From assembly GCA_028227525.1 (NCBI GenBank), contig JAOJAE010000003.1:1-64000 (forward strand): 64,000 nucleotides of DNA. The letters are read 5' to 3'. This stretch comes from Candidatus Pelagibacter sp. (GTDB lineage Bacteria > Pseudomonadota > Alphaproteobacteria > Pelagibacterales > Pelagibacteraceae). The position numbers were made by a program, and so were the translations under genes. Numbering within the stretch: position 1 is the first letter of the stretch; each line of letters begins with the position of its first letter. Below the pieces are notes generated by a model. The model was not told the DNA's origin, ran no database searches, and saw only the letters and a program-made list of their open reading frames with translations. Of this stretch, positions 40,793 to 49,398 are shown in pieces.

Positions 40793-41983
40793 TTATCTTT
40801 GTTTTTTAGTTTTGAATTTTCCGCCTTTGATTTCTTGCTCTAAGAAAGAACCTTCAGCTTCACCAACATCAGTAAAAGTTACTCCAGTTGCGCCTTCGTA
40901 ATTTATCTTTTTACCTTTAGCTAATAAATCCAATCCTTTTTTAAGCTCACCTGGGTAAATTTTAGTTCCAGGTTCATTAGCAACACCCATTACATTTTTT
41001 GCAATTGATGCTCTGTCAGCAGAATTACCTGCTTGCATTGCTAATACTATTAGCGCAGCTGCATCATAAGACTCACCAGTGTATGGACCAGAAGAGTCTA
41101 TACCAGCAGCTTTTGCAACATCAGCAAATACTCCTGCACCTTTTCCAGTTGAACCCGGCATAGTACCAAAAGATTTTTTTAAACCTTTAGGGAATGCATC
41201 AACAAGTGATTGACCAATCATACCATCTGATAAAACAAACTTATCAAATGCTCCTGAGTCTAGAGCTGCTTGAATCATTCCTTTACCACCTTGGTCAAGA
41301 TAACCAATTACAGCCATAGCATCACCACCAGCAGAAGCTAGTGTAGCAACTTCAGATGAGTAGTCAGCTTTACCATCTTCATGAGCAGTTACAGCTGTAA
41401 CTTTAATACCATGAGCTTCAGCAGCAGCTTTATAAACATCAGCTAACCCTTTTCCGTAGTCATTATTAGTATAAGTTATAGCTACGCTTTTAACTTTTCT
41501 ATCTTTAGTTACGTCAGCTAAGATTTGTCCACCTCTAGCATCAGAAGGAGCTGTTCTAAAAAAGAATCCTTTGTCATCTAAAGTTGTTAATCCTGGTGAA
41601 GTAGCTGAAGGTGAAATCATTACCACACCATTTGGTACAGCAACATTTGATGCAATTGCACCAGTTACACCTGAACAGTCAGCACCCATTATAGCTGCTA
41701 CACCTTGTGAGATAACTCCTTCAGCTGCTGCAGTTGCTGCTGCTGAGTCAACACAAGTTGAGTCTGCTCTTACTACTTCAATTTTTTTTCCACCTAATAG
41801 TGAACCTGAGTCTGAAGCTTCTTTAAAAGCAAGCTCAGCAGATGCAGCCATAGCTGGTGTTAGAGATTCAATAGGACCAGTAAATCCTAAGATGATTCCC
41901 ATCTTAATCGCGTGTCCGTCTGCCATTACATTAGTTCCAAAACTTGAAACAAACATAAATGCAGCAATAAATAGTTTTTTCAT
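40793..41983 (-). CDS. Periplasmic binding protein of a LIV-type ABC importer (second)
   Basis: A family 6 periplasmic protein of 396 residues, signal peptide ending near MADG (about residue 21). The mature start HAIKMGIILGFTGPIESL, paired cysteines (CVDSAAAT, GADCSG) and the SPSATSPGLT segment are typical. It is encoded opposite to, and just beyond, the second LIV permease cassette, which has no binding-protein gene beside it. It is therefore the likely partner, though this is inference. A ribosome site AGAGGAAG lies at 41987-41994, with two palindromes farther upstream. Confidence 0.92.
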   Translation of the reverse strand: MKKLFIAAFMFVSSFGTNVMADGHAIKMGIILGFTGPIESLTPAMAASAELAFKEASDSGSLLGGKKIEVVRADSTCVDSAAATAAAEGVISQGVAAIMGADCSGVTGAIASNVAVPNGVVMISPSATSPGLTTLDDKGFFFRTAPSDARGGQILADVTKDRKVKSVAITYTNNDYGKGLADVYKAAAEAHGIKVTAVTAHEDGKADYSSEVATLASAGGDAMAVIGYLDQGGKGMIQAALDSGAFDKFVLSDGMIGQSLVDAFPKGLKKSFGTMPGSTGKGAGVFADVAKAAGIDSSGPYTGESYDAAALIVLAMQAGNSADRASIAKNVMGVANEPGTKIYPGELKKGLDLLAKGKKINYEGATGVTFTDVGEAEGSFLEQEIKGGKFKTKKQR

Positions 41984-41996
41984 TATCTTCCTCTTT

Positions 41997-42050
41997 AATT
42001 GTTAACAATTTATAAAAAGCCAATTTAATTATGAATATTGTTAATATTCA
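41997..42050 (-). promoter_or_regulatory. Two palindromes upstream of the second LIV binding-protein gene
   Basis: AATTGTTAACAATT (41997-42010) is a perfect 14-base palindrome. TGAATATT and AATATTCA (42032-42050) form 8-base arms around GTT. They fill the short gap between the exporter stop and the binding-protein start, where a promoter and operator would lie. The second could also be a weak terminator for the exporter operon. Confidence 0.4.
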
Positions 42051-42059
42051 ATCACAAAA

Positions 42060-42917
42060 TCATCTCATTTTTTGCATATAATAGACTGATGCAAGAACAA
42101 TAGTCCCGCCAATTAAAGTTAATAGCGGAGGTATTTCACCAAAAATAAAAAAAGTTTGGATAATTCCAAAAATCGGAAATAAGGAATAAAAAGGCATTAC
42201 TTGACCAACAGGGTAAAATTTATAAAGATAAAACATAGACATATGAGCCACCAAAGAAACTAAAACAGCACTATGAAGGATTAAAAGCCAAGTTGAAAAA
42301 TTAATATTTTGAAAATGATAGATGCTGTTACCTTCAAAAATTATTGAAAAAATTAAAAGACTTAGACAGCCTGTTATTCCCATAAAGGTATTAGTCAACT
42401 TAACATCAAGGTCTTTTAAATATCTTGAAAAAACTTGAGCGAGAGCATAACAAAGAGCCATTATAGTAGTATAAAATAATGCCAAAATTTCTCCCTTAAG
42501 ATTAGGATCATAACCAATTAAAAAGATTCCAACAAAAGCAAAAAAAACTAAACTCCATTTTTTATAGCTTATTTTTTCTCCTAAAAAAAATGAACTTATA
42601 AGAATTGCAAAGGGAATACTTAATTGTGCCCCAATAATTATTGGAGATACAATAGTTGCTTCTAGTAGAGCCAAGTTCATAAATAAAAATACTCCTGTTC
42701 CCATCGATAATGAAAACCCAAACAAGGGTATAAAATATTTTTTTTCAGGAATTTTAAATTTCCAAAAAGGAATTAGACAAATAAAAACAATTCCCATTCT
42801 AATTGAGGCCATCAACATTGGTGGTAGAGAGCTATTTAAAATTAATTTACCAACTGGATAAGCACTACCAAAGATTACCATTATTAATAAAACTAAAAAG
42901 TAATGTTTGGTAGTCAA
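42060..42917 (-). CDS. EamA/DMT-family membrane transporter
   Basis: A 285-residue protein with ten predicted helices in two EamA repeats, opening with LVLLIMVIFGSAYPVGKLIL. It is the last gene of the LLM-flavoprotein operon, 2 bases after the aldehyde dehydrogenase stop. It may export an end product of that pathway, or work in reverse; direction is not known. Confidence 0.83.
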   Translation of the reverse strand: MTTKHYFLVLLIMVIFGSAYPVGKLILNSSLPPMLMASIRMGIVFICLIPFWKFKIPEKKYFIPLFGFSLSMGTGVFLFMNLALLEATIVSPIIIGAQLSIPFAILISSFFLGEKISYKKWSLVFFAFVGIFLIGYDPNLKGEILALFYTTIMALCYALAQVFSRYLKDLDVKLTNTFMGITGCLSLLIFSIIFEGNSIYHFQNINFSTWLLILHSAVLVSLVAHMSMFYLYKFYPVGQVMPFYSLFPIFGIIQTFFIFGEIPPLLTLIGGTIVLASVYYMQKMR

Positions 42918-42919
42918 AT

Positions 42920-44401
42920 TTATCTAATTGAAAAAGGATCTAGCGAAGGTTCATCAGAAGTATAAAACCACGTAGTTTTAACTCTTGTGTAATCTTTAAT
43001 GGAATCTATACCTGCTTCTTTTCCATAACCACTATCTTTCATTCCTCCAAAAGGAGCTGAGGGAGAAATTAATCTATAAGTATTTACAAAAGTTATTCCT
43101 GCTCTTATTGCTTTAGAAACCCTCATGCCTCGAGATAGATTACTGGTATAAACACCTGAAGATAACCCATATTGATTATCATTCATTTTATCAATTACTT
43201 CTTCTTCAGTATTAAATTTCATAACTGATAAAACAGGTCCAAATAACTCATTTTCTGCAACAGGTAAATTATGATTATTACATTCAATAATTGTTGGAGG
43301 AAAGTAATATCCTTTATTAGAAAAAGAGTCTCTTTTTCCGCCACATTTAATTTTTCCACCTTGGTCAATTGTATCTTTTATATTTTTTTCAATAGTTTCT
43401 AATTGTTTAAAACTACTTAATGGTCCCATTTCAGTTTCTGGATCCATGGGTGTTCCAATTTTAATTTTAGATGCTCGATTAGACAGTTTATTTAGAAACT
43501 CATCATAAATACCTTCTTGAATATATAATCTTGATCCAGCTATGCAGCTTTGACCACTTGCACCAAATATTCCAGCTACAATTCCATTAATTGCATTCTC
43601 TTGCTCAGCATCATCAAACACTGCTACTGGACTTTTTCCACCTAGTTCTAGACTTACCTCAGATAAATTGTCTGCAGAATTTCTAATGATATGCCTTGCT
43701 GTTTCAGGTCCACCTGTAAAAGCAATTTTTTCAACTAAATCATGTGTTGTTAGTGTTTTTCCACATGGATCACCAAAGCCAGTGATAACATTTACCACTC
43801 CTTTAGGGAGGCCAGTTTTTTCAATAAGTTTTGCAAATTCAAACATAACCGCTGGAGCAAGTTCTGAAGATTTAATCACTACAGTATTACCCATTGCTAG
43901 AGCAGGAGCCAACTTTGTTGCAGTTAAAAACATTTGTGAATTCCACGGAATGATTGCTGCTATTACACCAATTGGAATCCTGGTTGTTATAGCTTGAATG
44001 TTTGGCTTATCAATTGGAAGCACTGTTCCTTCAACTTTATCTGCAAGGCCTGCGTAATAATCATAATAGTCAGCAATATAAATTGCTTGTTTTTTAGTTT
44101 CTCTAATAATTTTACCTGTATCGATAGTTTCTATCTCACCTAGTATTTCAGCATTGTCTCTTAACTGCTGTCCAATCATCCTCAAAAATTTTGCTCTTTC
44201 TTTAGGAAGTAATTTTGGCCAATCTCCCTCAAATGCTTTTTGCGCAGCATTAACGGCGTTGTTTACATCTTTAGCACTTGCTTCAGGGACTACTGCCCAA
44301 GGCTCATTATTTTCTGGGTTTAAAGTTTCAAAAGTTTTTTTACTTTCAGAGTCAACCCACTCTCCATTAATGAACATTTTGTACTGTTTAAGCTTACTCA
44401 T
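42920..44401 (-). CDS. NAD(P)-dependent aldehyde dehydrogenase
   Basis: A 493-residue ALDH oxidising an aldehyde to an acid. Catalytic Cys286 is in GASGQSCIAGS, the general base Glu252 in SLELGGKSP, and the oxyanion Asn in PWNSQ near residue 154. It is closest in style to the betaine-aldehyde/2-hydroxymuconic-semialdehyde group, but no substrate can be fixed. It overlaps the hydrolase gene by 8 bases and acts in the same operon as the flavin oxidoreductase and ThDP enzyme. Confidence 0.9.
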   Translation of the reverse strand: MSKLKQYKMFINGEWVDSESKKTFETLNPENNEPWAVVPEASAKDVNNAVNAAQKAFEGDWPKLLPKERAKFLRMIGQQLRDNAEILGEIETIDTGKIIRETKKQAIYIADYYDYYAGLADKVEGTVLPIDKPNIQAITTRIPIGVIAAIIPWNSQMFLTATKLAPALAMGNTVVIKSSELAPAVMFEFAKLIEKTGLPKGVVNVITGFGDPCGKTLTTHDLVEKIAFTGGPETARHIIRNSADNLSEVSLELGGKSPVAVFDDAEQENAINGIVAGIFGASGQSCIAGSRLYIQEGIYDEFLNKLSNRASKIKIGTPMDPETEMGPLSSFKQLETIEKNIKDTIDQGGKIKCGGKRDSFSNKGYYFPPTIIECNNHNLPVAENELFGPVLSVMKFNTEEEVIDKMNDNQYGLSSGVYTSNLSRGMRVSKAIRAGITFVNTYRLISPSAPFGGMKDSGYGKEAGIDSIKDYTRVKTTWFYTSDEPSLDPFSIR

Positions 44402-45176
44402 TTTTGTCTATAAAATTTTTAATTGTTAAATTTACATCATCTGCACATTCAATACCACAAAGATGTTTACCACCTTTGACAATCTTTAATTCACTATTCT
44501 CAATTATACCTTTTAACTCTTGTGACATTTCAATTGTAGAACCAATATCATGTTCTCCAGTCATTATTAAGGTTTTGGTTTGAATTTTTTCAAAGTCTTC
44601 ATCATTTTTATGTTTAACAAATAACTCATAAACTTTTAAAAAATTAACCATATTATTTCCAGATAAAATTGAACTAATTTTTTCATAAGTATTAGGATTA
44701 TTTTCTAAATATTTATCAGTAAACCATCTTTTCAATGCTTGTCTTGAGAGTTTTAATTCTTTTTTAGCTTGATTAAATCTTTCATTAACAATTTTTTGTT
44801 GTTGTTCTGAGCGTTTATATATTGAGCCTAAAAGGATCAGAGATTGAAGTCGATCATTATATTTGGTTGCAAAATTTCGAGCTATTAAAGAGCCAATTGA
44901 AAAACCAACTAAATGAATTTTTTCAATTTTTAGTTCATTTATTAATTCTATTAGTTGATCTGAAAAATCATCAAAACTTATATTTTGTTTTGTTAAAGAT
45001 GATTTTCCATGACCTAGAATATCGTATGAAAGATTAGAGTAACCATTAAAAAAATCTAATTGAGGTTGCCAAATTTCGTAAGTTAAACCAACACCATGAA
45101 CAAAAACTATTGGGATAGATTGTTCTTTTTTATTAAAGACATAGAATGTACCTGACGCAGTATTACCGGTTACCAT
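44394..45176 (-). CDS. Alpha/beta hydrolase
   Basis: A 260-residue alpha/beta hydrolase with the oxyanion segment FVHGVGLTYEIW, nucleophile Ser93 in GFSIGS, an acid in TGEHDIG and the catalytic His in GGKHLCGIE. The type is like 3-oxoadipate enol-lactonases, or RutD in pyrimidine breakdown. It probably opens an ester, lactone or amide made by earlier enzymes of the operon. It is 6 bases from the AA_synth gene. Confidence 0.85.
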   Translation of the reverse strand: MVTGNTASGTFYVFNKKEQSIPIVFVHGVGLTYEIWQPQLDFFNGYSNLSYDILGHGKSSLTKQNISFDDFSDQLIELINELKIEKIHLVGFSIGSLIARNFATKYNDRLQSLILLGSIYKRSEQQQKIVNERFNQAKKELKLSRQALKRWFTDKYLENNPNTYEKISSILSGNNMVNFLKVYELFVKHKNDEDFEKIQTKTLIMTGEHDIGSTIEMSQELKGIIENSELKIVKGGKHLCGIECADDVNLTIKNFIDKNE

Positions 45177-45182
45177 TAAATA

Positions 45183-45770
45183 CTACTTAGGCTCAATGCC
45201 CATTTCTTTCATATCTTGATATCTATCACCAGTTCTTGCGTGTGCCCTACCACTTGAGGCACCACCAATAGCTATAACAATTTCATCCTCAAAAGGAGCG
45301 TCATGAATTGTGAATTCATGTGTTAAATAATATGGCCTCAAACCTGAATCTGTTTTATGCATCATTGGAATAGAAATTTTTGATCCAGCGGGTCCTCTAG
45401 TATTGGTAAAACTTAAATAAGATGTACCACCAACTGCATCTCTAAATTTATTACCAAATCTTAATGTGTGTATAAAAGCTGAAGCATGTTCTATTTCTCC
45501 ATTTAAACCAACCACTCCTGCTTTACCATACGCTAATATTTTTTTTGGAGATCCAATTTCTTTAATTAGTTCTGGGACCAATAAATCACCAAGCTTAGGT
45601 GCTAAATCTAAAATTGTAGGTCTTAAGTCTTCTACAAATCCTTGTCCGTGCCAAGGATTTTTAAAAACCGCAGCAACTGAAACTAATAAAACTGGTTCTT
45701 TAGCTTCTTTACCACCTTCAATAAAAGTTTTATCAACAAATTTTGTAAATTTTCTTAAATTAATATTCAT
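45183..45770 (-). CDS. AA_synth (DUF1185) family protein
   Basis: A 195-residue protein matching the amino-acid-synthesis family PF06684. Recognised stretches are KNPWHGQGFVEDLRP, AYGKAGVVGLNGEIEHASAFIH and AIGGASSGRAHARTGDR. The family is typically encoded beside flavin oxidoreductases and hydrolases, but its reaction is not established. Gaps of 6-7 bases join it to the hydrolase and methyltransferase genes. Confidence 0.82.
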   Translation of the reverse strand: MNINLRKFTKFVDKTFIEGGKEAKEPVLLVSVAAVFKNPWHGQGFVEDLRPTILDLAPKLGDLLVPELIKEIGSPKKILAYGKAGVVGLNGEIEHASAFIHTLRFGNKFRDAVGGTSYLSFTNTRGPAGSKISIPMMHKTDSGLRPYYLTHEFTIHDAPFEDEIVIAIGGASSGRAHARTGDRYQDMKEMGIEPK

Positions 45771-45777
45771 AATTTTT

Positions 45778-46407
45778 CTATTTAGTTACTTGAGCTAACA
45801 CTAACCAAGCATTTACCCCTTTGCTTGCAATATAATTTGATTTAAAGAATTCAATTATTTTCCAAGAATTCTTATCTTCTAATTCTTTGATCTTTTTGTC
45901 AAATCCATATTCTTCATAAATTCCAATATTGATTGTAAAACTAATTAATGATCCAGTTTTACAAATTCTTACCATTTCATCTAATGCTGGAGGGTTAAGA
46001 TGGCCAAAAGTAAAAGTTCCAACACACGTTATTCCATCGTAAGTGTTATCATTAATAGCAACTTTCTTATTAAGATCGATTTTGAATAGATTTTGATAAA
46101 TATTTTCTGGTACTAAATCTAACATTTTTTGAGAAAAATCTGCTCCATCTAAATTATTAAAACCATTTTTCTTGAGTTCAACACCCACCAAACCAGTTCC
46201 ACAACCAGCATCTAAAATTTTTATATCTTGATTGGGAGCATGTTTTTTAAAAAGATCTACAGTTTCTTGAGGTCCAGAATATTTCCAATCAACCATGTCC
46301 TTGTCATATTTATTTTCAATAGTCCATTCATCATAATAATCTTCAACTTCTTTACCTGCTTTCAATTTATAAATTGGAATTTTATTACCAATATCTTTTT
46401 GGGACAT
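45778..46407 (-). CDS. Class I SAM-dependent methyltransferase
   Basis: A 209-residue Rossmann-like methyltransferase. Motif I is ILDAGCGTGLVGVEL (about residues 64-78), followed by the acidic GADFSQKML, and the late strand YDGITCVGTFTFGHL. The acceptor is unknown. A methyltransferase is unexpected in a catabolic operon and may modify a pathway intermediate. It begins directly after the ThDP enzyme stop. Confidence 0.85.
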   Translation of the reverse strand: MSQKDIGNKIPIYKLKAGKEVEDYYDEWTIENKYDKDMVDWKYSGPQETVDLFKKHAPNQDIKILDAGCGTGLVGVELKKNGFNNLDGADFSQKMLDLVPENIYQNLFKIDLNKKVAINDNTYDGITCVGTFTFGHLNPPALDEMVRICKTGSLISFTINIGIYEEYGFDKKIKELEDKNSWKIIEFFKSNYIASKGVNAWLVLAQVTK

Positions 46408-48108
46408 TTATTTTTGCCTATGTTTAAAACTATCTCTTCTAAAACTATATAGCGCAGCAGGATCAACATCAATATCAACTACTGCAGGTTTATTGCATTT
46501 AATTGCAGCTCTTACAGCCTCATTTATTTCAATAATTTTTTTAACCTTAAAGCCTTTTGCACCATATAATTCAGCTACTTTATCAAATGATGGGCTAGTA
46601 ATATCCGCACCTAAATATCTTTTTCCAAAAAAATCTTTTTGATATGCTTTTTCTGCTCCCCAACTTTGATTATTCATCACAATCGTTGTTGTATTAATTC
46701 CATATTCAACTGCTGTACTTAATTCAGATATAGTCATTCCAAAACCTCCATCACCCATTAAGCTAACAACTGTTTTTTTAGGTTTTGCAATTTTAACTCC
46801 GAGACCACAAGCAAATGAAAAACCAACCAATCCAAAATCTAAAGGTGTAAATAATGAAGGAGGATTATAATATTCAAGAGCATCTGTTGCTTGCAGACAA
46901 AGTGTTCCTGCGTCTAGAGTAATTGCTGTATCTTTTGGTAAAGCTTTTCTTAATTGTTTAAATAACCCTTTTGGTTGAATAGGAAAGTTTTTTCCAAGAT
47001 TATCTTTATCTCTATTTAATAAAAAATCTTTTCTTTCTTTTAGATATGAGTTTGTCCAATTTCCTATTTCTAATTTAACTTTCTGTTTTTTAATTTCATT
47101 ATATATCTGATTTATAGCTGTAGCTGCATCAGCATTAATTCCAACAGTTATTGGAAAATATTTACCAAGCATTTTTTTTTCAATTTCGATTTGTATAATC
47201 TTAGCTTTTTTATTTAGGTTATCGTATGAATAAAAAGTAGAGTTAAAACCTAATCTAGTCCCAATTGCTAAAATAACATCTGCTTCTTTAACAAGTCTTG
47301 ATGCAACCGGGTTTCCACGAGGACCCATTTGACCAGCATTTAATTTATGGTTAAATGGAATAGCATCACCGTGACCTGCGGCTGTAACTATTGGTATGTT
47401 TAATAATTCAGCAAGTTTAATGACTTCTTTATATTTAGCTGTATATTTAATTCCTGCACCAGCAATGATAACAAGTTGCTTAGCTTGATTTATAATTTTG
47501 ACTGCTTTTTTAATTTTTTCATTGTTACCTCTCATAGTGCTTTCACTCTCAAAAGAGGGTTTATTGGCGTCTATTTTATATGTATTTGTTTCTGCTAGAA
47601 TATTTCTAGGTAGATTAACGCAAACCGGGCCTCTTCTAGGTTTCATAGCTAGACTAAATGCATCGCTAATAACATTGGGTATTATCTTTGAATTTTTTAC
47701 TGTCCATGTTTTTTTAGTAATAGGTGTAAATAAAGATTGTTGATCAAGACCTTGAAAGGCATCTTCCATTTTATCTTTTGTTGAGTAAGATCCAGCTATA
47801 GCTACTACTGGTGAAAAAGCTGCTTTTGCTTGAGCAACTCCAGTTACTAGATTTGTTGCCCCAGGTCCGTTTTGTCCTGCAATGATTACCCCAGGTTTAT
47901 TAGATGCCCTGGCGTACCCGTCTGCCATATGAGTGCCAGTTCTTTCATCTCTTACACCAATAAATTTTATCTTTTTTTCATGATAAAGGGCATCAAACAT
48001 TTCCATTGTGGCTGAACCAATAAGCCCAAAAACATGTTCAACTTTTTCTTTTTTTAAAGATTGAACGGCAGCTTGGCCACCAGATATTTTTTTTCGTGAT
48101 TTAATCAC
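46408..48108 (-). CDS. ThDP-dependent enzyme of the acetolactate synthase/Xsc type
   Basis: A 566-residue thiamine-diphosphate enzyme with three POX-like domains. The activating Glu is in RDERTGTHMADGYAR and the C-terminal ThDP/Mg motif is GDGGFGM...NNQSWG. The opening EHVFGLIGSATMEMFDAL and GQNGPGATNLVT resemble sulfoacetaldehyde acetyltransferase (Xsc) as well as acetolactate synthases. The real ilvB is elsewhere in the window, so this copy is probably catabolic. The substrate is unknown. It overlaps the LLM gene by 4 bases. Confidence 0.85.
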   Translation of the reverse strand: MIKSRKKISGGQAAVQSLKKEKVEHVFGLIGSATMEMFDALYHEKKIKFIGVRDERTGTHMADGYARASNKPGVIIAGQNGPGATNLVTGVAQAKAAFSPVVAIAGSYSTKDKMEDAFQGLDQQSLFTPITKKTWTVKNSKIIPNVISDAFSLAMKPRRGPVCVNLPRNILAETNTYKIDANKPSFESESTMRGNNEKIKKAVKIINQAKQLVIIAGAGIKYTAKYKEVIKLAELLNIPIVTAAGHGDAIPFNHKLNAGQMGPRGNPVASRLVKEADVILAIGTRLGFNSTFYSYDNLNKKAKIIQIEIEKKMLGKYFPITVGINADAATAINQIYNEIKKQKVKLEIGNWTNSYLKERKDFLLNRDKDNLGKNFPIQPKGLFKQLRKALPKDTAITLDAGTLCLQATDALEYYNPPSLFTPLDFGLVGFSFACGLGVKIAKPKKTVVSLMGDGGFGMTISELSTAVEYGINTTTIVMNNQSWGAEKAYQKDFFGKRYLGADITSPSFDKVAELYGAKGFKVKKIIEINEAVRAAIKCNKPAVVDIDVDPAALYSFRRDSFKHRQK

Positions 48109-49274
48109 GAAACTTTTTTGACTTCAGTATCTATATCATCTTGAAAGTGAGGCATTACTTTTTCAGTAAAAAGCTTAATACTTTTCATACAGTCTTCATG
48201 TTTTACCCCAGGAAAGTTTGACCAAACTTGTAAATTTTGTAATTTTAATTCAGATTTTAATTCATGAATTTTATCAGCTACGTATTCAGGAGTCCCAAAC
48301 AACATATTTCTTTTATGAAGAAATTCATAATTTAATAAATCTAATTTTCCTTTTGTTTCAGGAAGTTCTTCACCTGGATCCATATGATTTCCCAGACCTC
48401 GCCAATGACATACCCATCTCATATAATTTACCATATGTTCACCAGCTTTTTCTTTAGCTTCTTCCATGGTGTCGGCTACAAACATATCTCTTACTAGTGA
48501 AATTCCTTCACCCATTGGAACGTTTCTTTTTTCAGCTTCAGATTTTGCATTTTTGAAAGCTTCAAATTTTATTTTTAATGCTTTAACAGTTGGTATCCAC
48601 ATGATGATGTTTAAACCCTGTTGTGCTGCCCACTCAATCGATCTTATACCATCTACAACTTGATGAATTGGTGGATAGGGTTTTTGATACGGTTGTGGCA
48701 GAACACTAATTTTTTTCATTACATTAGTTTTCATGTCCATAAATTCTTCACTTGGTTTACTCATATCATGTTGCCATACATAATCAGGTGATGGATAAGT
48801 ATAAAATTCTCCTTTGTGATCAAAGAATTTTTCTTTCCAAGCTTTTTTTAAAATAGTTAATGTTTCATCAAATAATCTAAAGTTTTTAGCCTGATCTTTC
48901 ATATCTGCTTCGATATTTAAGTTAACAGCTTCTCTTCCATAAATTCCTCTACCAATACCAACCTCAACTCTTCCTTTAGATAGTTGATCTAAAAGAGCGA
49001 CATCTTCAGCCATTTGTATGGGGTTATGAAAAGTAATTACATTGCATGCTTGACCAATTCTAATTTGATTTGTTCTTGCAGCAGCATCAACACCCATCAT
49101 CAATGGGTTAGTGCAAGACTCCATTCCTTCGTGATTAAAATGATGCTCGGTATACCAAATTGAATTCCATTTATTTTGATCACAATATTCTGTGATCTCT
49201 CGAGTTTCATCTAATAGTTCGTGATAAGGCTTGTGTGTCCAGTTAGTAGTATTACAAAAATATCCAAATTTCAT
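48105..49274 (-). CDS. LLM-class flavin-dependent oxidoreductase
   Basis: A luciferase-like TIM-barrel FMN monooxygenase or dehydrogenase of 389 residues. Family features are WYTEHHFNHEGM, LDQLSKGRVEVGIGRG and a C-terminal YVADKIHELK helix. Relatives include RutA and alkane-type monooxygenases. It is the first gene of the operon and has the strongest ribosome site of the region, AAAGGAGGAA, which fits a pathway-initiating oxygenase. Confidence 0.88.
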   Translation of the reverse strand: MKFGYFCNTTNWTHKPYHELLDETREITEYCDQNKWNSIWYTEHHFNHEGMESCTNPLMMGVDAAARTNQIRIGQACNVITFHNPIQMAEDVALLDQLSKGRVEVGIGRGIYGREAVNLNIEADMKDQAKNFRLFDETLTILKKAWKEKFFDHKGEFYTYPSPDYVWQHDMSKPSEEFMDMKTNVMKKISVLPQPYQKPYPPIHQVVDGIRSIEWAAQQGLNIIMWIPTVKALKIKFEAFKNAKSEAEKRNVPMGEGISLVRDMFVADTMEEAKEKAGEHMVNYMRWVCHWRGLGNHMDPGEELPETKGKLDLLNYEFLHKRNMLFGTPEYVADKIHELKSELKLQNLQVWSNFPGVKHEDCMKSIKLFTEKVMPHFQDDIDTEVKKVS

Positions 49275-49367
49275 GCTTCCTCCTTTAAACTTTCTAATTT
49301 AAAAAAAGACGATCGATCCCGCTTTCGTATTGGATTTAACGATGAGTTATGTATCGCTTTATATAAT

Positions 49368-49390
49368 TAGATTAACACTTTTTTAATCTA
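49368..49390. promoter_or_regulatory. Perfect inverted repeat before the LLM operon
   Basis: TAGATTAA (49368-49375) and TTAATCTA (49383-49390) flank 7 bases, placed between the GlpD-like stop and the LLM operon start. It could be a regulator-binding site for the operon or a terminator for the GlpD-like gene. There is no following T run on the minus strand, which favours the first. Confidence 0.4.
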
Positions 49391-49398
49391 CTGGATAT

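Noticed and set aside
41571..42005. Long 144-codon open frame opposite the LIV binding-protein gene
   Set aside because: It is a shadow of the binding-protein codons, rich in Ala/Ser/Thr from the opposite frame, with no family likeness.
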